Origin: Adiantum capillus-veneris
Lineage: Eukaryota > Streptophyta > Polypodiopsida > Polypodiales > Pteridaceae
Direction: 5' to 3'
Assembly: GCA_014529385.2 (NCBI GenBank)
Contig: CM043963.1
Span: 98,345,912 to 98,409,911, forward strand
Length of the DNA: 64,000 bases
Below, in pieces: positions 46,524 to 58,441 of the stretch (within the stretch, counting starts at the first letter, position 1; the number at the start of each line of letters is the position of its first letter). The position numbers were made by a program, and so were the translations under genes. Below the pieces are notes generated by a model. That model saw only the letters and a program-made list of their open reading frames with translations, had not been told where the DNA came from and made no database searches.

Positions 46524-46536
46524 ACCTCCCACTCGA
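46524..46536 (-). promoter_or_regulatory. Polypurine tract (minus strand)
   Basis: TCGAGTGGGAGGT on the minus strand, directly before TGTTGGGGTG. Confidence 0.75.
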
Positions 46537-46606
46537 AGGTCATGGTGGCCAATAGTGGCATCAATATAGTTAGTCTATACAAAGTTGATGAAGAATCACC
46601 TAGGCT

Positions 46607-47441
46607 TCATCTTACACCCATAAGTTCTATACAATGTGTAAATCGCTCCGACGCTAGGCTCTTTGTGAGAGCATCTACGGGGTTGTTGTCAGTGTGAACC
46701 TTGACAAGCTCAATGCGCTTGCCAGCCAATGTATCTCGTATGACATGGTAACTGACCTCTATGTGTTTTGACTTTGAGTGAAACATTGGATTCTTTGCCA
46801 AAGCAATGGCACTCTGACTATCACAATGCAGTACTCGTGAATGCCCAAATCTCCCACTAGACGAGCTAACCATATGGCTTCGTTGCTTGCATCAGACGCA
46901 ACAACATATTCAGCCTCAGTGGTAGATGAAGACGTGCAGTCTTGGAGACACGACCTCCAAGAGATAGCTGCTCTAGCAAACATGAACACATAGCCAGATG
47001 TGGATCTTCTACGATCCACGCAACCCGCATAATCCGCATCCATGTAACCTACAATAAATGCATCACTGTTTTCAAAGCGTAAACACTTGCTAGCTGTACC
47101 TTTCAAATATCTAAGGATTTTCTTCAGTGCTTCCCAATGCTTCTTGCTAGGGTTTGCCACGTACCTACTAAAACCACTCCCACTACATGTGCAATGTCTG
47201 GTCTTGTGGCTACCATAGCGTACATCAAACTGCCAACTGCTAAAGAATATGGCACTTTTGCCATTTCTCCTTCTTAGCCCACTGTTTTGGAAGAATGTTC
47301 CTTGCTAAGTTTGGAGTATGCTTGCATTGGGGTACTCAATGACTTCCCCCTCTGCATACTAAAACGTTGCAAGACTTTGTGGATGTACTTTTCTTGAGAT
47401 AATTCAAGAATTCCATGTTGCCTGTCTCTAGGCCAGAGCAT
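46607..47441 (-). pseudogene. Copia RT end and RNase H
   Basis: The RT end contains RDRQHGILELSQEKYIHKVL and the PYSLAVGSLMYAMVATRPDI region (47230-47300). RNase H follows: HWEALKKILRYLKGTASKCL, GYMDADYAGCVDRRRSTSGY, a TEAEYVVASDASNEAIWLAR block, and then, in another frame, LHCDSQSAIALAKNPMFHSK, KHIEVSYHVIRDTLAGKRIE and TDNNPVDALTKSLASERF. The catalytic Asp and Glu residues are kept. One frameshift near 46790 and stops near 47165-47280 make it a pseudogene. It ends about 70 bp before the polypurine tract, as in intact copia elements. Confidence 0.9.
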
Positions 47442-48952
47442 CTTAGGAAGACCCTAGTAGAAAATACCCTGAAGCCCTAGTGATTGGGAAATCAAGTCTT
47501 CAATAAAGGGGTAGATAGTAGCCTCACATTTTAGGCTCAGAAAAATACGCGTGTCAATGCGAGCACAGGAATGAGATGGGGTCCTCAGATCAGTAACCCC
47601 CTAAGGCCTAAATTATTTGTACTGTCTTAGGATAAGGCATTTAAAATATTTTAAATTGTTTGTGCCGGACCAAATGGCCGGACAAGTGTGAATAGGTAAT
47701 GCCAGAGTAGTGCCGGTAAGGCATTGTGCTGGGGAGCAGCTAGCGTTTGTATTAGCAATATCCATGTATGCACTTGTGAGTTAATTTGCACATCTTATTA
47801 ATAGCTTAGGGACCTTTAAAATGTGAAAATTGAATGGTTTTTAAGTTATTAAGTGTGCCACTTGGCATACTTACCAATGCAAAGTGACTCTCACTCTCAC
47901 TCTCACCCTCTCTCTTCTTCTAGCGCCCCCTTCTTGCTGGAGTCTATAAGAGAGTAGCCTTTCCCCCTCTTCTCAGTGTTGGCAGTGCTCCTACCCCCCC
48001 TATTGTGAGTGTGCTCTATGCATTTGAACCCTCCATGGAAGCTTGAGAGCATCCCCTTGCGACATATGTGGTGGCCTCGTGCTCCCATTGTCTAGAAGAA
48101 GGGTTCTCATAGCCATATCCAGCTTTTGGTGAAGATTCGCCACGAGAAGTTGCAGCAGGCACTCTCTCCGTAGAGTGTGGTGGCTGTAAATTCTTTGTTC
48201 TCAGCCCCTAATCATCTCTTTTAGGGTGAAGTACACATAGAATCTAGTTCTTCTCTACCTACACTACGCACACACAAAGTTTGGTGAGATTCCATCGCGA
48301 AAAAGGTCTCTATTTCGGCATTGGAATGTGCTCAGGTAACATTTTCAGGTTATGTGCAAAAAATTACAGCAAGTATGTGTGCGTGCATTTTGCATGTTTC
48401 TCCCTTGTTTTTATTGCAAGAATGATTATGCATAAAGGGACACAGTTAGCGGAAGGTAGTCTCTCATTTTTGAAAGCTTCCGTTGAGTTTAGTGGACACC
48501 TAAAGACGCAGTTTCAACAGATGATGACTGGTTAGATGGAATGGACCTGCGCATCAAAGTACCGCTCAACAATCATAGCACCAATGCTTTGGTCGACACT
48601 GGAGCTAGAGTAAATGCAGTCAGTTATTCCACATACAAGAAGGCTACAAGTCAGGCATTGACGTCAGGAATAGCGACAATCAAAGGATGCAACAAGAACC
48701 CAACTACAACATTGGGAGTAGTCAACTTGAACGTGATAGTACATGGATGTTCATGTCCTCATCAGTTTGTATGCTTGCCAGATGAACATATTCCCTGGAT
48801 GCGAACATACAAAGCAGTACCAGATTGGGATACAAATTAGCTAAAGCTATCACCTAAAGGAGGGCAACTCATTGTTCCAATTGCACCAAGCAAAGAGGAA
48901 TGGAAAAGAAACAATCACCAGACCAAACCACAAAGTAGTCAATCTTCTCCAG
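47442..48952 (+). mobile_element. 1.5-kb insertion with a lone retropepsin
   Basis: It interrupts the copia RT: the phrase before it (ANHFLGM, 48957 side) continues on the other side (LWPRDRQ). GCAT flanks both ends (47438-47441, 48953-48956). No terminal repeats are visible. The interior has a CT-rich block (47888-47920), a TATA-like TCTATAAGAG (47941-47951), and on the plus strand a retropepsin frame (48541-48840). It could be a 5' portion of a gypsy-like element or a non-autonomous one. Confidence 0.65.
48541..48840 (+). pseudogene. Retropepsin-like aspartic protease fragment
   Basis: A 99-codon frame with DLRIKVPLNNHSTNALVDTG followed by ARVNAVSYSTYKKA: an intact catalytic D-T-G-A in a hydrophobic strand, as in LTR-element proteases. 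The later part (GVVNLNVIVHGCSCPHQFVC) fits the second half of the fold. An open frame just upstream (48281-48535) may be its N-terminal continuation, separated by one stop. No RT or integrase follows before the insertion ends. Confidence 0.7.
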
Positions 48953-48956
48953 TGCA

Positions 48957-50539
48957 TACCAAGAAAGTGATTGGCATCTCCCAAATCCTTCATGAAAAAC
49001 TGAGTGCTTAGCATCTTTTTGACTGATTGATCTCATCAATTGATTTTCTTGCGATAAGCATATCATCTACATACAAGATTAAGATGATTAAAGAACCATT
49101 GTTCAATCTTTTTGTGTATAAGCAGTGATCCTCTTGACTTCTTATGTAACCCTGAGACTGCATGAATTTGTCGAATGTTTGATACCACTACCTTGAACCT
49201 TGCTTGAGGCCATAGAGTGTCTTTTTAAGTCTACAAACCAATTTTTCTCTTGTTGGCTTTTGGGTTTCACATACAAAGCCCTCTAGTTGTTTCATGTAGA
49301 CATCTTCATCTAGATTCCCGTGAAGAAAAGATGTGTTCACGTCCATTTGGACAAGTTCCATGTCCTGGATAGCAACCAAGCCAAGCACAATGTGAAGTGT
49401 AGTCATCTTGACTACTAAAGAGAAAATCTCATCGACATCTTTTTGCTGCTTGAAACCCTTGGCAACTAGACGAGCCTTGTACCTAGGATCAGGATCTTCC
49501 GTTGTATACTACTTCTTGTATACCCATTTGCAAGGTAAATCATTTTTTCCTTTTGATAATTCAACCAAATCCCATGTCTCATTAACCACAATCGAATTGT
49601 ATTCTGATTGCATAGCCTGATCCCACTTAACGCTATCGTCCATTTGAATAGCTTCTTTGTAGCAGGTTGGCTCTCCACTGTCAGTGACCAAAATGTGGTG
49701 TATAATTGGCTCAAACCGCTCGGGTGTACGTGATACTCTTAAAGAGCATCAATGCGTGACTGTTGGACTTTGATTTCTCTGGAGCAATAGTAGTATCTTG
49801 GACTTGAGGATTAGGTGCAATACTATTAAAGTGAGTTGGTTCGGAGGCTACATTCTCAAAAAGAACTCGTCTGTACTCAACTTCTTTAATGGGCTTCTTG
49901 TTCATTTTTGATTCATTGAAAATCTTATGTGAGCTACGAATGACTTTGTTGGATTCTGGGTGCCAGAGCGATAGCCCATCTCTCCATTTGCACCATAGCC
50001 GATAAAAATGCATTTGTGTGACCGGGGATCTAACTTGCGACGAAGTTCTTTGGGCACATTTGCATATGCCTCACATCCAAACACACGTAAATGCTCATAG
50101 CTTGGCGTTTTGCCAGTCCATAATTCCTCTGGAATTTTGAAATTTAAAGGAGAACTAGGTGACCTGTTGATGATGTGCACTGCTGTTAGAATAGCTTCCC
50201 CCCAAAACTCTAGAGTAAGCTTTGCCATAGACATCATAGAGACAACTCACTCTTGAATCGTGCGATTCATTCTTTCAACTATCCCATTTTGTGTAGGTGT
50301 GTATGGAGCAGTAAACTGCCGTCAAATGCGTCTTCTATTGCAAAAATACTTGAACTTTGTGGAGACGTATTCTCCACCATTCTCCGTGCGAAAAGCTTTG
50401 AGCTTTTTTCCTGATTGGTTATCAACCATGGCGAGGAATTTTTGGAACGTTCAAAAGACCTCTTCCTTACGCTTTAGGAGATACACCCTCACCTTTCTGG
50501 TAGAATCATCTATGAATATGAAAAAGTAGTTTGCCCCCT
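48957..50539 (-). pseudogene. Copia integrase (C-terminal) and RT core
   Basis: From 50539 downwards: an FIFIDDSTRKVRVYLLKRKE stretch, then the NGGEYVS region and PTQNGIVERMN (integrase Glu) near 50270. At 50237-49902: LEFWGEAILTAVHIINRSPS, KTPSYEHLRVFGCEAYANVP and HKCIFIGYGANGEMGY. The RT start is at 49691-49509 (EAIQMDDSVKWDQAMQSEYN, ETWDLVELSKGKNDLPCKWV). The core is at 49406-49188 (QMDVNTSFLHGNLDEDVYMK, LKKTLYGLKQGSR) and the catalytic LILYVDDML at about 49065. Stops and shifts occur between segments. Confidence 0.9.
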
Positions 50540-50800
50540 TGTGCGCGTCTGTCGCACGTGTCAATGCAAGGAACTTACCGATACACTGTGTGCGAGCCAC
50601 AAATGGCTCCAAGCACACAACAAGCCTAAACTAGTAAGCTCAAATATGGCGATGGTGTGTCACTCACCGCTCTACGCTTGCTGTCGTGGAGTTTTCTTCG
50701 TCGCGAAGAAGAGGGAGACGCCGCTACGCCGCGCTCAACCGCCTCGCCACCGTCGTGCCGCTGCAATGCTCGATCGCACACACGCTCTCTCTCTCTCACG

Positions 50801-50855
<55 letters not shown>

Positions 50856-51124
50856 GGAGATGAAGAAGAAGAAGATGGAGATGGAGCAAGAGCACTCTTC
50901 AATTGTACAAATGAGAGAATGAATGAATTTTAGGTTTAGTTGACTTTTATATGAGCTCTCCCCATTCACACTTGGGTGCCCATGCTTAGCCAACTAATCC
51001 CTTGAATGTTCCAGTTAGAGTGCGCCTCTCATCGGCGATCACTCTTGCCCTTTTCCTATTGGACCGACCAAATAAATAATACAGCGCCCATTGTAGGTGA
51101 TAGGAATGTGTGTGAGGGTTAACA
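50540..51124 (-). repeat. 3' LTR (585 bp)
   Basis: Plus coordinates TGTGCGCGTCTGTCGCACG to GAGGGTTAACA. Highly similar to 58442-59007 apart from the microsatellite: here (AC)n is expanded at 50804-50854 and the CT part is short. Confidence 0.92.
50804..50854. repeat. (AC)25 microsatellite in the LTR
   Basis: Nearly pure AC array after CTCTCTCTCTCACGCAT. The same site in the partner LTR has a (CT)n run and only about five CA units. Confidence 0.95.
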
Positions 51125-51138
51125 TGCCCCCCTTCCTG
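51125..51138 (-). promoter_or_regulatory. Polypurine tract (minus strand)
   Basis: CAGGAAGGGGGGCA on the minus strand directly before the LTR start TGTTAACCC. Confidence 0.88.
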
Positions 51139-52898
51139 ATGTAGATTCCATCCTCGGAAGCTATTGAGTTGAAGCTCATTCGTTGAGGTGGAAGAGCATT
51201 TGAGATGAATGTCCTTAGCCTTCTTCAGTCACTGCAAAATCAAACAACATTGGCACAGTAATTGCATTCTCATATACAATTAAAAAGCATATGTAGTTGT
51301 GGGCAGACAATTTGATTGGTAACAGAATTTTAAACCATTTGTCAGCAATAAACATTAAATTGCATAAACAATTGTAAAGGTAAAAAATTAAACAAGTATG
51401 GGGTCGCTAATTTAACGGTCGAAAGGCACTAAAGATCGACTATTAATACCATGGGCAAGCTTCTCAATTTTCTCTGGTTAATTAAGTTGTTTAATCGCGA
51501 GGGCCAAGTATTGCATGTCCGAGGGCTGACTAGAGGCTATACCTAGAAGACCTTGTAGTTAAGCTACGATAAAAGGAATTTCTCATGAAATCATTGCCTG
51601 ACTGATTACCTTTTCTTTGACGCCCCAAAGTCTTTTCACAGTGATTCAATTTTGATGTGTGTGCTTATTTTGTATGCCTTGGGTTTTTTGCTTTTCAAGG
51701 AAAAGCGCCCACATTGGGAACCTCTAGGGCTCTAGTACCATAGGCGATACATGTGAGTGGAGTACCAAATCAAGCTGAGGTTTCTCTTCTAGCTTAAGAT
51801 TTTACATTGTGGCACTTTGATTTTTTGTTTGTTCGTTTTCAGCATTTTAGTTTTGTAACTTTGGGGGGTCATATAACACTGTTACCCTCCCTAGGCTCAT
51901 CACACTAATAAATTCCCTTTATAATACTTAAGCTATGTCAATAGAGACTAAGCCCACTAGAAAGCCCTAGTACATTTCACACAATGCTGCCTAAATCGTA
52001 TTAAGAACCTAAGTAACCATTGATAATTAGGAAGGCATTCCCCATGGTATTAAGAGAAGATCTCTAACGCCTAGCTTGGTCAAACTAGCTTAGTCGGATT
52101 GCTTGATTTTTAAACCTAGACAAGTGCTTATGACAAAAAATTACATTGAATTTAATGTTTGATACTAAGCAAATGTGCTGAATATTATGCTACCAATCAC
52201 AATTAAAGCAGACAAACATGGATACAAAAAGATAAGGGGCAATGCTAATGGACAAGAAACACCTGTTTGTGTTGATGATCGTGCTTGATTTGGAAAGTGG
52301 ATGAGAGAAAAATTCCATGAAGGTCCAAATCCTAACCACAACAACATGTTCCTGTACACACGAGGAAACACAAAGAATACCTCTAGGAGGCACATTAGTG
52401 GGAAAAGGTACTTTGCTAATCACTAAACTCTAAAACAGAAACACTCCTATCGTACTAATCTTACCTACCCTCCATCACTCGAGTGATCACTCTAGGTTTC
52501 TGTTTTAGTGTACCGAATGTGAATGTGTAGGTCTGGGTTAATGTTTTGACTTTTATTGTGCATACTCGTTTGGTAATTGCTCTTGCTCTTTATTATTTTT
52601 GTTTTTTGTGAGCAAAAAGCTTTATATATACATTCCCGAAGATTGGTGATTGAGAGGTCATGGAGGAAGGTTGAGAGGGGAGTGAGTGAATGATGACTGT
52701 CAGCAAACACTCCCCCCTTCCTTGGGTAGATCATACCGTTTGAAATGTTCTCATCACCCTTTGAAACCAATTGTTCCAGTTGGTAATAGGTGAGGATTTT
52801 TGCCAGTAGTTTTCTATTACCTTAGGTGCCTCATTGAGTTGCAAGGGTGGTAAGGTACCCTCCCAGGATCGAACTTGAAGTGGTTCATCAGGTGATTC
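51139..52898 (-). other. Non-coding part of the gag-protease element
   Basis: Where RT, RNase H and integrase would lie, I see only short frames with no pol motif on either strand. AT-rich, with no internal repeats noticed. Confidence 0.6.
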
Positions 52899-54476
52899 TT
52901 AAACACTGGGAGGTGTGGATTCCTTTGTAGCTTTATGGAGGTCCACTATTGTAGGTGGAGGATGTGGAGAAGCTTTTACCTCTATGGATGCATTATGTGA
53001 GGAGCTAGAAGCTTCATGGGACTCCCCCCTTCCTGAGCTAGGTGGAACAATTTGTTCTTTCTTTGGTACCCAAACTAGCTCTAGAGCTGGTGTGTAGTAT
53101 TCTGTGATTTTTTTCTTTCCGCGATCGTTGATTCGTTTTGGAGCTACGGGATTGGGCTCACATGGGTCAGGTGATAGGTAAGAACACAATCTACGTTTTG
53201 GCACCCAGATTTGATCATTTCCTTGATAGTAGCCTTGGGATTCCAATAGTCGTTTAGGAATCCGCCGCCATGTTTTCTTACTTTTCTTGGGGCGAGTGGG
53301 ACGTTTCTTACAAGGCTTTTGTTTTTTAGCACTAGCTATGGTCGCTAAAGAAGCTTTAGGGACCCACTTGTATATTTTCTTCGTTATATTAGGATGAGTC
53401 TTGCCAGAAGCTATATGCATCGCTTGTAGCATATTTAAGGGTATGGGCATTTCATCCCCCTCAGGTGTTACCCAGGTCGTTCCCCTATTTTCCCAAGTGT
53501 CTATGGTTGCTGCTAGGTGGACCCAAGTGTCTATGGTTGCTGCTAGGTGGACCCAATCCACATTGTCCGACTCAGTCATCCCAGGTAGTACATCCATGTA
53601 AGGAGAATCTTCCTCGACATTAGTGTCCGCTTTACATGTGTAACAATACTGCAATGGGGCCGAGTGAACTGTGGTGTCAGATCTATGATCAATTATGAAC
53701 CTGTTTCCTAGAGGATGTGCTTGACTAGTTACAAGATCCACTCGAATGACAGAATCTTGGAATTGCAAGTAGACATGGTTTTTAGACCAATCATGCACCA
53801 TTTTTTCTTCCCTCATGAAAGGACGTCCTTCAATCATCTCCGATGCCATAGTGTGCTTGGAGAAATCCATAACAATGAAGGTAACTCTTATTTTATGTCC
53901 AAAGACCTTGACCTTGAGATCTTCTAGCATCCCAATAGGTTTAACAATAGACCCATTGGCCATCTTCACTACTATGGTTGTGGTTACGAGGTGAGGTCTT
54001 CCCATAGTTTCCCAGCAATTTTTAGTCACAATGCTAACCCAAGCACCACCATCAAGAATTCCCTTCACAGTTAATCCCTTAGTAATGATTGGTATGGTCG
54101 CATTGGATTCATCACCCTCAAAGTATTGCCCCAACTTGTTAACATGTATTTCTATAACAAGGTTCTTATCTAGGTTGGGTCGTGGATCTAAGTGTTCCTC
54201 CTCTATTGGCATCTCCCCAGCTCCATCCATCTGTGCAAATTGTGGTAGCCCAAACTTCAGTTCTCCATTGAGGAAGGCTCGAAGAGCTGAGACTAGCTCA
54301 GGGTCTTTATATAGTTTGGACATGATGGTGGTTCTAACTTCTGAAGACATGAAATCCATACTTTTGGCAATGTTTAACGGTACCTTTTGGACTTCAGTCC
54401 CTTGACATGGGGAAGATGGGATCTCCATTTCTTCGATAGGATCAGGTAGTCCCTCTGTAAACATTCTTTCCATCAA
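52899..54476 (-). CDS. Gypsy protease and linker polyprotein (525 codons)
   Basis: The longest open frame in the window. Residues 1-100 are the end of the gag region. A retropepsin domain begins near residue 115: NATIPIITKGLTVKGILDGG then AWVSIVTKNCWETMG, with D-G-G-A at the catalytic site. Many plant Athila/Tat-like families use D-G-G-S in place of D-S/T-G, so this may still be the family's normal site. The rest of the fold follows (VKMANGSIVKPIGMLEDLKV, MIEGRPFMREEKMVHDWSKN). After residue 300 comes the linker DNVDWVHLAATIDTW, duplicated by a 36-bp tandem repeat at about 53495-53565, and a Lys-rich region (KKQKPCKKRPTRPKKSKKTW). It ends without RT. An upstream frame (54986-54522) is in the same frame but separated by a stop, so the natural start may lie further up. 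Confidence 0.8.
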   Translation of the reverse strand: MMERMFTEGLPDPIEEMEIPSSPCQGTEVQKVPLNIAKSMDFMSSEVRTTIMSKLYKDPELVSALRAFLNGELKFGLPQFAQMDGAGEMPIEEEHLDPRPNLDKNLVIEIHVNKLGQYFEGDESNATIPIITKGLTVKGILDGGAWVSIVTKNCWETMGRPHLVTTTIVVKMANGSIVKPIGMLEDLKVKVFGHKIRVTFIVMDFSKHTMASEMIEGRPFMREEKMVHDWSKNHVYLQFQDSVIRVDLVTSQAHPLGNRFIIDHRSDTTVHSAPLQYCYTCKADTNVEEDSPYMDVLPGMTESDNVDWVHLAATIDTWVHLAATIDTWENRGTTWVTPEGDEMPIPLNMLQAMHIASGKTHPNITKKIYKWVPKASLATIASAKKQKPCKKRPTRPKKSKKTWRRIPKRLLESQGYYQGNDQIWVPKRRLCSYLSPDPCEPNPVAPKRINDRGKKKITEYYTPALELVWVPKKEQIVPPSSGRGESHEASSSSHNASIEVKASPHPPPTIVDLHKATKESTPPSV

Positions 54477-54521
54477 GAAGTGAGTACGCCCACTTTCCCA
54501 TGACTTTAAGTCACTTTCTTC

Positions 54522-55547
54522 TTAGATGACACTAGGTATGGCTAAGGGTCTATGGACTTGGTGAGGTTGCTGTTGCGTAGGGAACATGATGTCTGTAATC
54601 TGGATCTGTCTAGGTGCTGGTTCTAGATCCCTTTGGGTATCTTCTACCAAACTCCTTAATTGCTTGACTCGCTCGATCTCCTCTGTAGGGTTTGGATGAG
54701 TTCCTATCTTCTTCTTGGATCCCTGCCATTGTGGCTCATGAAGATCTTCCTTGTTGGTTTTTATCTCAAAGGTTTTTTTGGTCTCCATGGTTTCACCTGA
54801 ACCAGAATCTTCTTCACCATCGTTCATATATACGGGGTCGTCACCAGTCCCTATGTTGGTCTTCGAACTGGGGTTTGACTTCGCTGCTTTTTGCGATCTC
54901 TTCCTTCGTGTTTTCTTCTTTTTCTGAGATTGGGCAATTGATGTCATGTCTCTTTCCTGAAGAATATAATTTTGTTTTTGGAGCATCGATCATGTGAGTA
55001 CGTTTACTGGTACCACACGTGTACTTTGTGATGGCTCCTCGATAACTTCAATCAAGTTTAATGGCGTTATCTTCGGTGCATTTGGATTATTTGGACATTG
55101 GGCAATCAAATGGTCTATGCCACATCGATTACACATGAGTATCGGCATTGTAGACGTGCTCGCTTGATTGGTTTGCATTAGTGTGGCATTCTTTTGTAGC
55201 CTAATAGGACACTCGGATACACGATGTGGGCCTCCACACTCATAGCATTGAAGAGGTGGTCTCTTAGCGGTGTAATTGATATTTTGGCTTCTTGCCGCAA
55301 GAGCAGCTACTTGATAGACAGGTTTGACTTGTCCCCAATATTCCTCCATGTAGTATCGTGGACTTTCTTCAAGCACATCCATCCCATAGGCAATATTAGG
55401 ATGATTCATATAAGTGATTCTCGGATGTGGTGATTGTGGTCCTAGCACTAGAGGTGGTAAGGGTGTTGTTTGAACAACATTTTGGGCCCTAGGGACCATG
55501 TGTTGTGACGTTTGTTCAAGAGGTGGGGCCGGCATCAATGCAGGCAC
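54522..55547 (-). pseudogene. Gypsy gag C-terminal part with two zinc knuckles
   Basis: Frames 55547-54990 (185 codons) and 54986-54522 (154 codons) are in the same frame, separated by one stop. The first holds two knuckles: CYECGGPHRVSEC and CNRCGIDHLIAQC, both C-x2-C-x3-H-x4-C (one residue shorter than the classic form). The second is a basic, charged region (QSQKKKKTRRKRSQKAAKSN), perhaps RNA-binding. Confidence 0.75.
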
Positions 55548-55567
55548 TCGAGGTGTGTCTGTCCATG

Positions 55568-57710
55568 CTAAGGTTGGTATATTGCCATCGCGTGCTTAAA
55601 TACTATGCAATCCTTAGCTTGATGACCATACCTCCCACAGGCATTGCAATTCCCATTGAATTTTACTCTAAAAGTAGGGCAATCATTGGTACTATGCAGT
55701 CCATAGCATACTGAGCACCATTGTTGCTCCCTTCTTGGATACATATGATTGCTTTGCAGAGCACGCTTGTCTCTAAGACTCTCTGGAATAGCCTTGGTGA
55801 GAGCTGCTAAAGTCATCTCAGATATCTTTGGCTCCTAAGCAATAGGCTTTAGGGTCATTGGCTGATGCCCCGATTCTTGCAAGCTAATAGATTTAGGCTC
55901 AATAGACACTCTTTCTCCTTGAATCATTAAATTATCCTCCAAGTGGTTCTCATTGGTTGTGACTGCTTCCCAAGTGGTGATACCTCTAATGACTAGGCCA
56001 TTGTAGATATCCTCATGTCGTAATCCCCGAATGAATCTATCAAGCAATTGATTATTATTGAAGCGCTCATTTGGATTACAACGAGATTCAAATGCTTTAA
56101 GCGACTAATAAAGTCTCTCACCGACTCTTCTTCCTCTCGTTGGGCTTTCTGGAGCCGAGAGGCTACACCCCAAAGCACTCCCTCTCGTATGTATTCTTTC
56201 AAGAACAGTCTCCTAAGAGTAGGGTAAATCGTTTTTTCTTCCACTCTTAGGGTTCTATACCAATCCCTTGCCTTCCCACTTAAGGTTAGGCTTAAAGCAT
56301 TACTCTTATGTACGTCATTGTGTTCTCCTAGAGAATCGCATATTTGCTCAAACACTTCCATATGCTTTCTCACATCCCTGTCTCCACTAAATTTTTGTGT
56401 GAGCTTTGGCTATTTGTACTGCCTTACTTCTAAGCTCTCTATTAGGCATGTTACGCATATTCTCAGCAATAGATTGACCAATAGCTTGAGAAAATGTTGC
56501 CAAGTCACCTAAGTAAGCAGGCACCGTGGGTGAAGGCGCTCCAGAGACTATATATGGAGTAGGTATTGGCATTGGGCTTGGCGTGTAGGAAGCCCTTGGG
56601 TTCCACGTTGGGTACGGTGTTGTGCCATGTGGTGGTCCAAAGTTCATATGTGTAGCCCTAGGCATAGCAGACGTCGTATGTGACATGCTAATGCTAGCTG
56701 GTATAGTGCCATGGAAATAAGAACTTGGGTGTTGTGGTTGTGGAGCATAGGTTGTTGAAACAATGGGAGGGGTAGGGACTACATGAGTGCGATGACCCAT
56801 AGGTGCATATGATTGGTACACACTTATAGGTACTGTTGCAGGCATTGAGCTACCATGTAGTGGTGCTTTACTAACAAATGAGGTCCATGGCGTGTTTCTC
56901 GGCATGCCCATCATTGGGATAGGCATGGTAGCCGTGGTGTCATCAAGGGAAAGATGAGCTAGACTTGGAAAGGTAAAGCTATCACTTGTGGGCTCAAATT
57001 GCACTGAGACCCTGGCAAAACAACATATGGAGGATCCATCGGACTTACCGAGGGAGTCTCCATTTGCGATAAAGTCAGTTGTTTAGCCTTTCTTGTATCG
57101 AAGAATCTCATGAGACCCGTTGAAGGCATGTTGATCCCCTTGTTCTATCTCTCTAACTCAATGACCCTATGGATGACCTCACAAACTCTTTGTTGTTGAT
57201 CCTCCACACTAGTAGCACCCATTGTGGATTGTAGGACATCTAACCAACCCACGTGATAGGTGTGACCTTTGTATAGGTCGGTTAGAGTTTCCATTTGTAG
57301 TTCGTACTCCTAGTTCTCATTTAAGAACGCTCCATCTAGGATTAAGGTGCTAGGGGTGTCCTTTGAGCTAGATGCAATGTTGCTTTCTAGGGGTTGGCAC
57401 TTAGCGGTTGCTAAGTTAGGTGCACTCGATTGGTCTGCTAGCAAGGATATTGACATAGGGGCTTTCGATTTTAACTCTCTTCATTGCTCTGCCTTACGTA
57501 AGCTGGCATTGGGAAACCCTCCGTGACGTCGTAGTCAGAGGAAGAGTCACTAGCCACTATGTTCGGGTCTTGGTTTGTACTACCTTGGGCCCTCGCTAAG
57601 GGCCCGGAACCTAAGGTAGGTGGATATTGAGAACTCACGTAAGTCAAAATTCTCTCTAGTTGCTCCGTCTCTAGCACACGACAGAGCACAGATGCATGTG
57701 CCTTTGGCAC
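55568..57710 (-). pseudogene. Gypsy gag N-terminal and core regions
   Basis: An N-terminal piece at 57710-57471, then a Pro/Thr/Met/His-rich domain at 57004-56387 (for example TYAPQPQHPSSYFHG), then the conserved gag core at 56373-55993: SGKARDWYRTLRVEEKTIYP, LKEYIREGVLWGVASRLQKA and EEEESVRDFISRLKHLN. At 55816-55568 come two more zinc knuckles, CSVCYGLHSTNDC and CNACGRYGHQAKDC; the latter is classic C-x2-C-x4-H-x4-C. With the pair downstream, gag carries four. Frame changes at about 56380 and 55830 and a 460-bp gap after 57471 show decay. Confidence 0.78.
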
Positions 57711-58419
57711 CCTACAAGCGTCAGCGAATAACCTCGAAGGTTAACCAGATACTTTTTTAGGCGCTCGTTTTCACTCGTTTTTTATGTTTTAATGTTTTTT
57801 GATGATCGGTTTTTTGATTGAGTGTGTGATAGCTCAAAACGAGCGTATTACTCAGAGTGTTACGGTGTGCTTTACAGCACAAATTTCGGTCACCTGAAGC
57901 TCCGTTGGTCCTCAAAAAAGTCGATTCTTAGCTACGTGTGAAGCTAAAATACGTAATTTTAAAGGGCGACTGAGGCCTGAGCCTGAGCGTGAGCTTGGGG
58001 TTGGGTCTAGGAGATATTCTTAATCCTGGTACTACCTTTAAATTTTTTTCTTAAATTTTTAAATTAATTTTTTTAAAAAATAGGGATAAGGTCGCCGCGG
58101 CCTGCGTGCGAGCACACACACACTTTACCTACCTACTTACAACTAATACACCTAATGTTACACACTAACACACTTCATTAGCTCTAACAAATCTACTTCC
58201 TACTTACTGTACCTTACATTACACAGAACTAACAACCTTAATACTAACACCTTATCTCACAGAGAATACACGGTACCTTTCAAAACTTCATTAGCAAAGA
58301 AATACATAGTAGCAAAAACAAAATCCTTCTTCTCAACACACATACCTTCCTTCCCTACCTTTCCTACAATTGCACCACAAAAGAAGCACAGAGTACCATT
58401 CAAGCTTAGTGTATGGCAT
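57711..58419 (-). other. Leader of the gag-protease element
   Basis: Between primer site and gag start. AT-rich with stops in all frames. The 58080-58260 part resembles 19050-19240 in the related element in composition and in short shared strings (ACACACACA, TAACACAC). Confidence 0.5.
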
Positions 58420-58437
58420 TCCCCGACAGCGGCGCCA
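58420..58437 (-). promoter_or_regulatory. Primer binding site, tRNA-Asp type
   Basis: Minus strand TGGCGCCGCTGTCGGGGA, four bases after the LTR; two mismatches to the plant tRNA-Asp complement TGGCGCCGTTGCCGGGGA. Confidence 0.88.
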
Positions 58438-58441
58438 AAAA

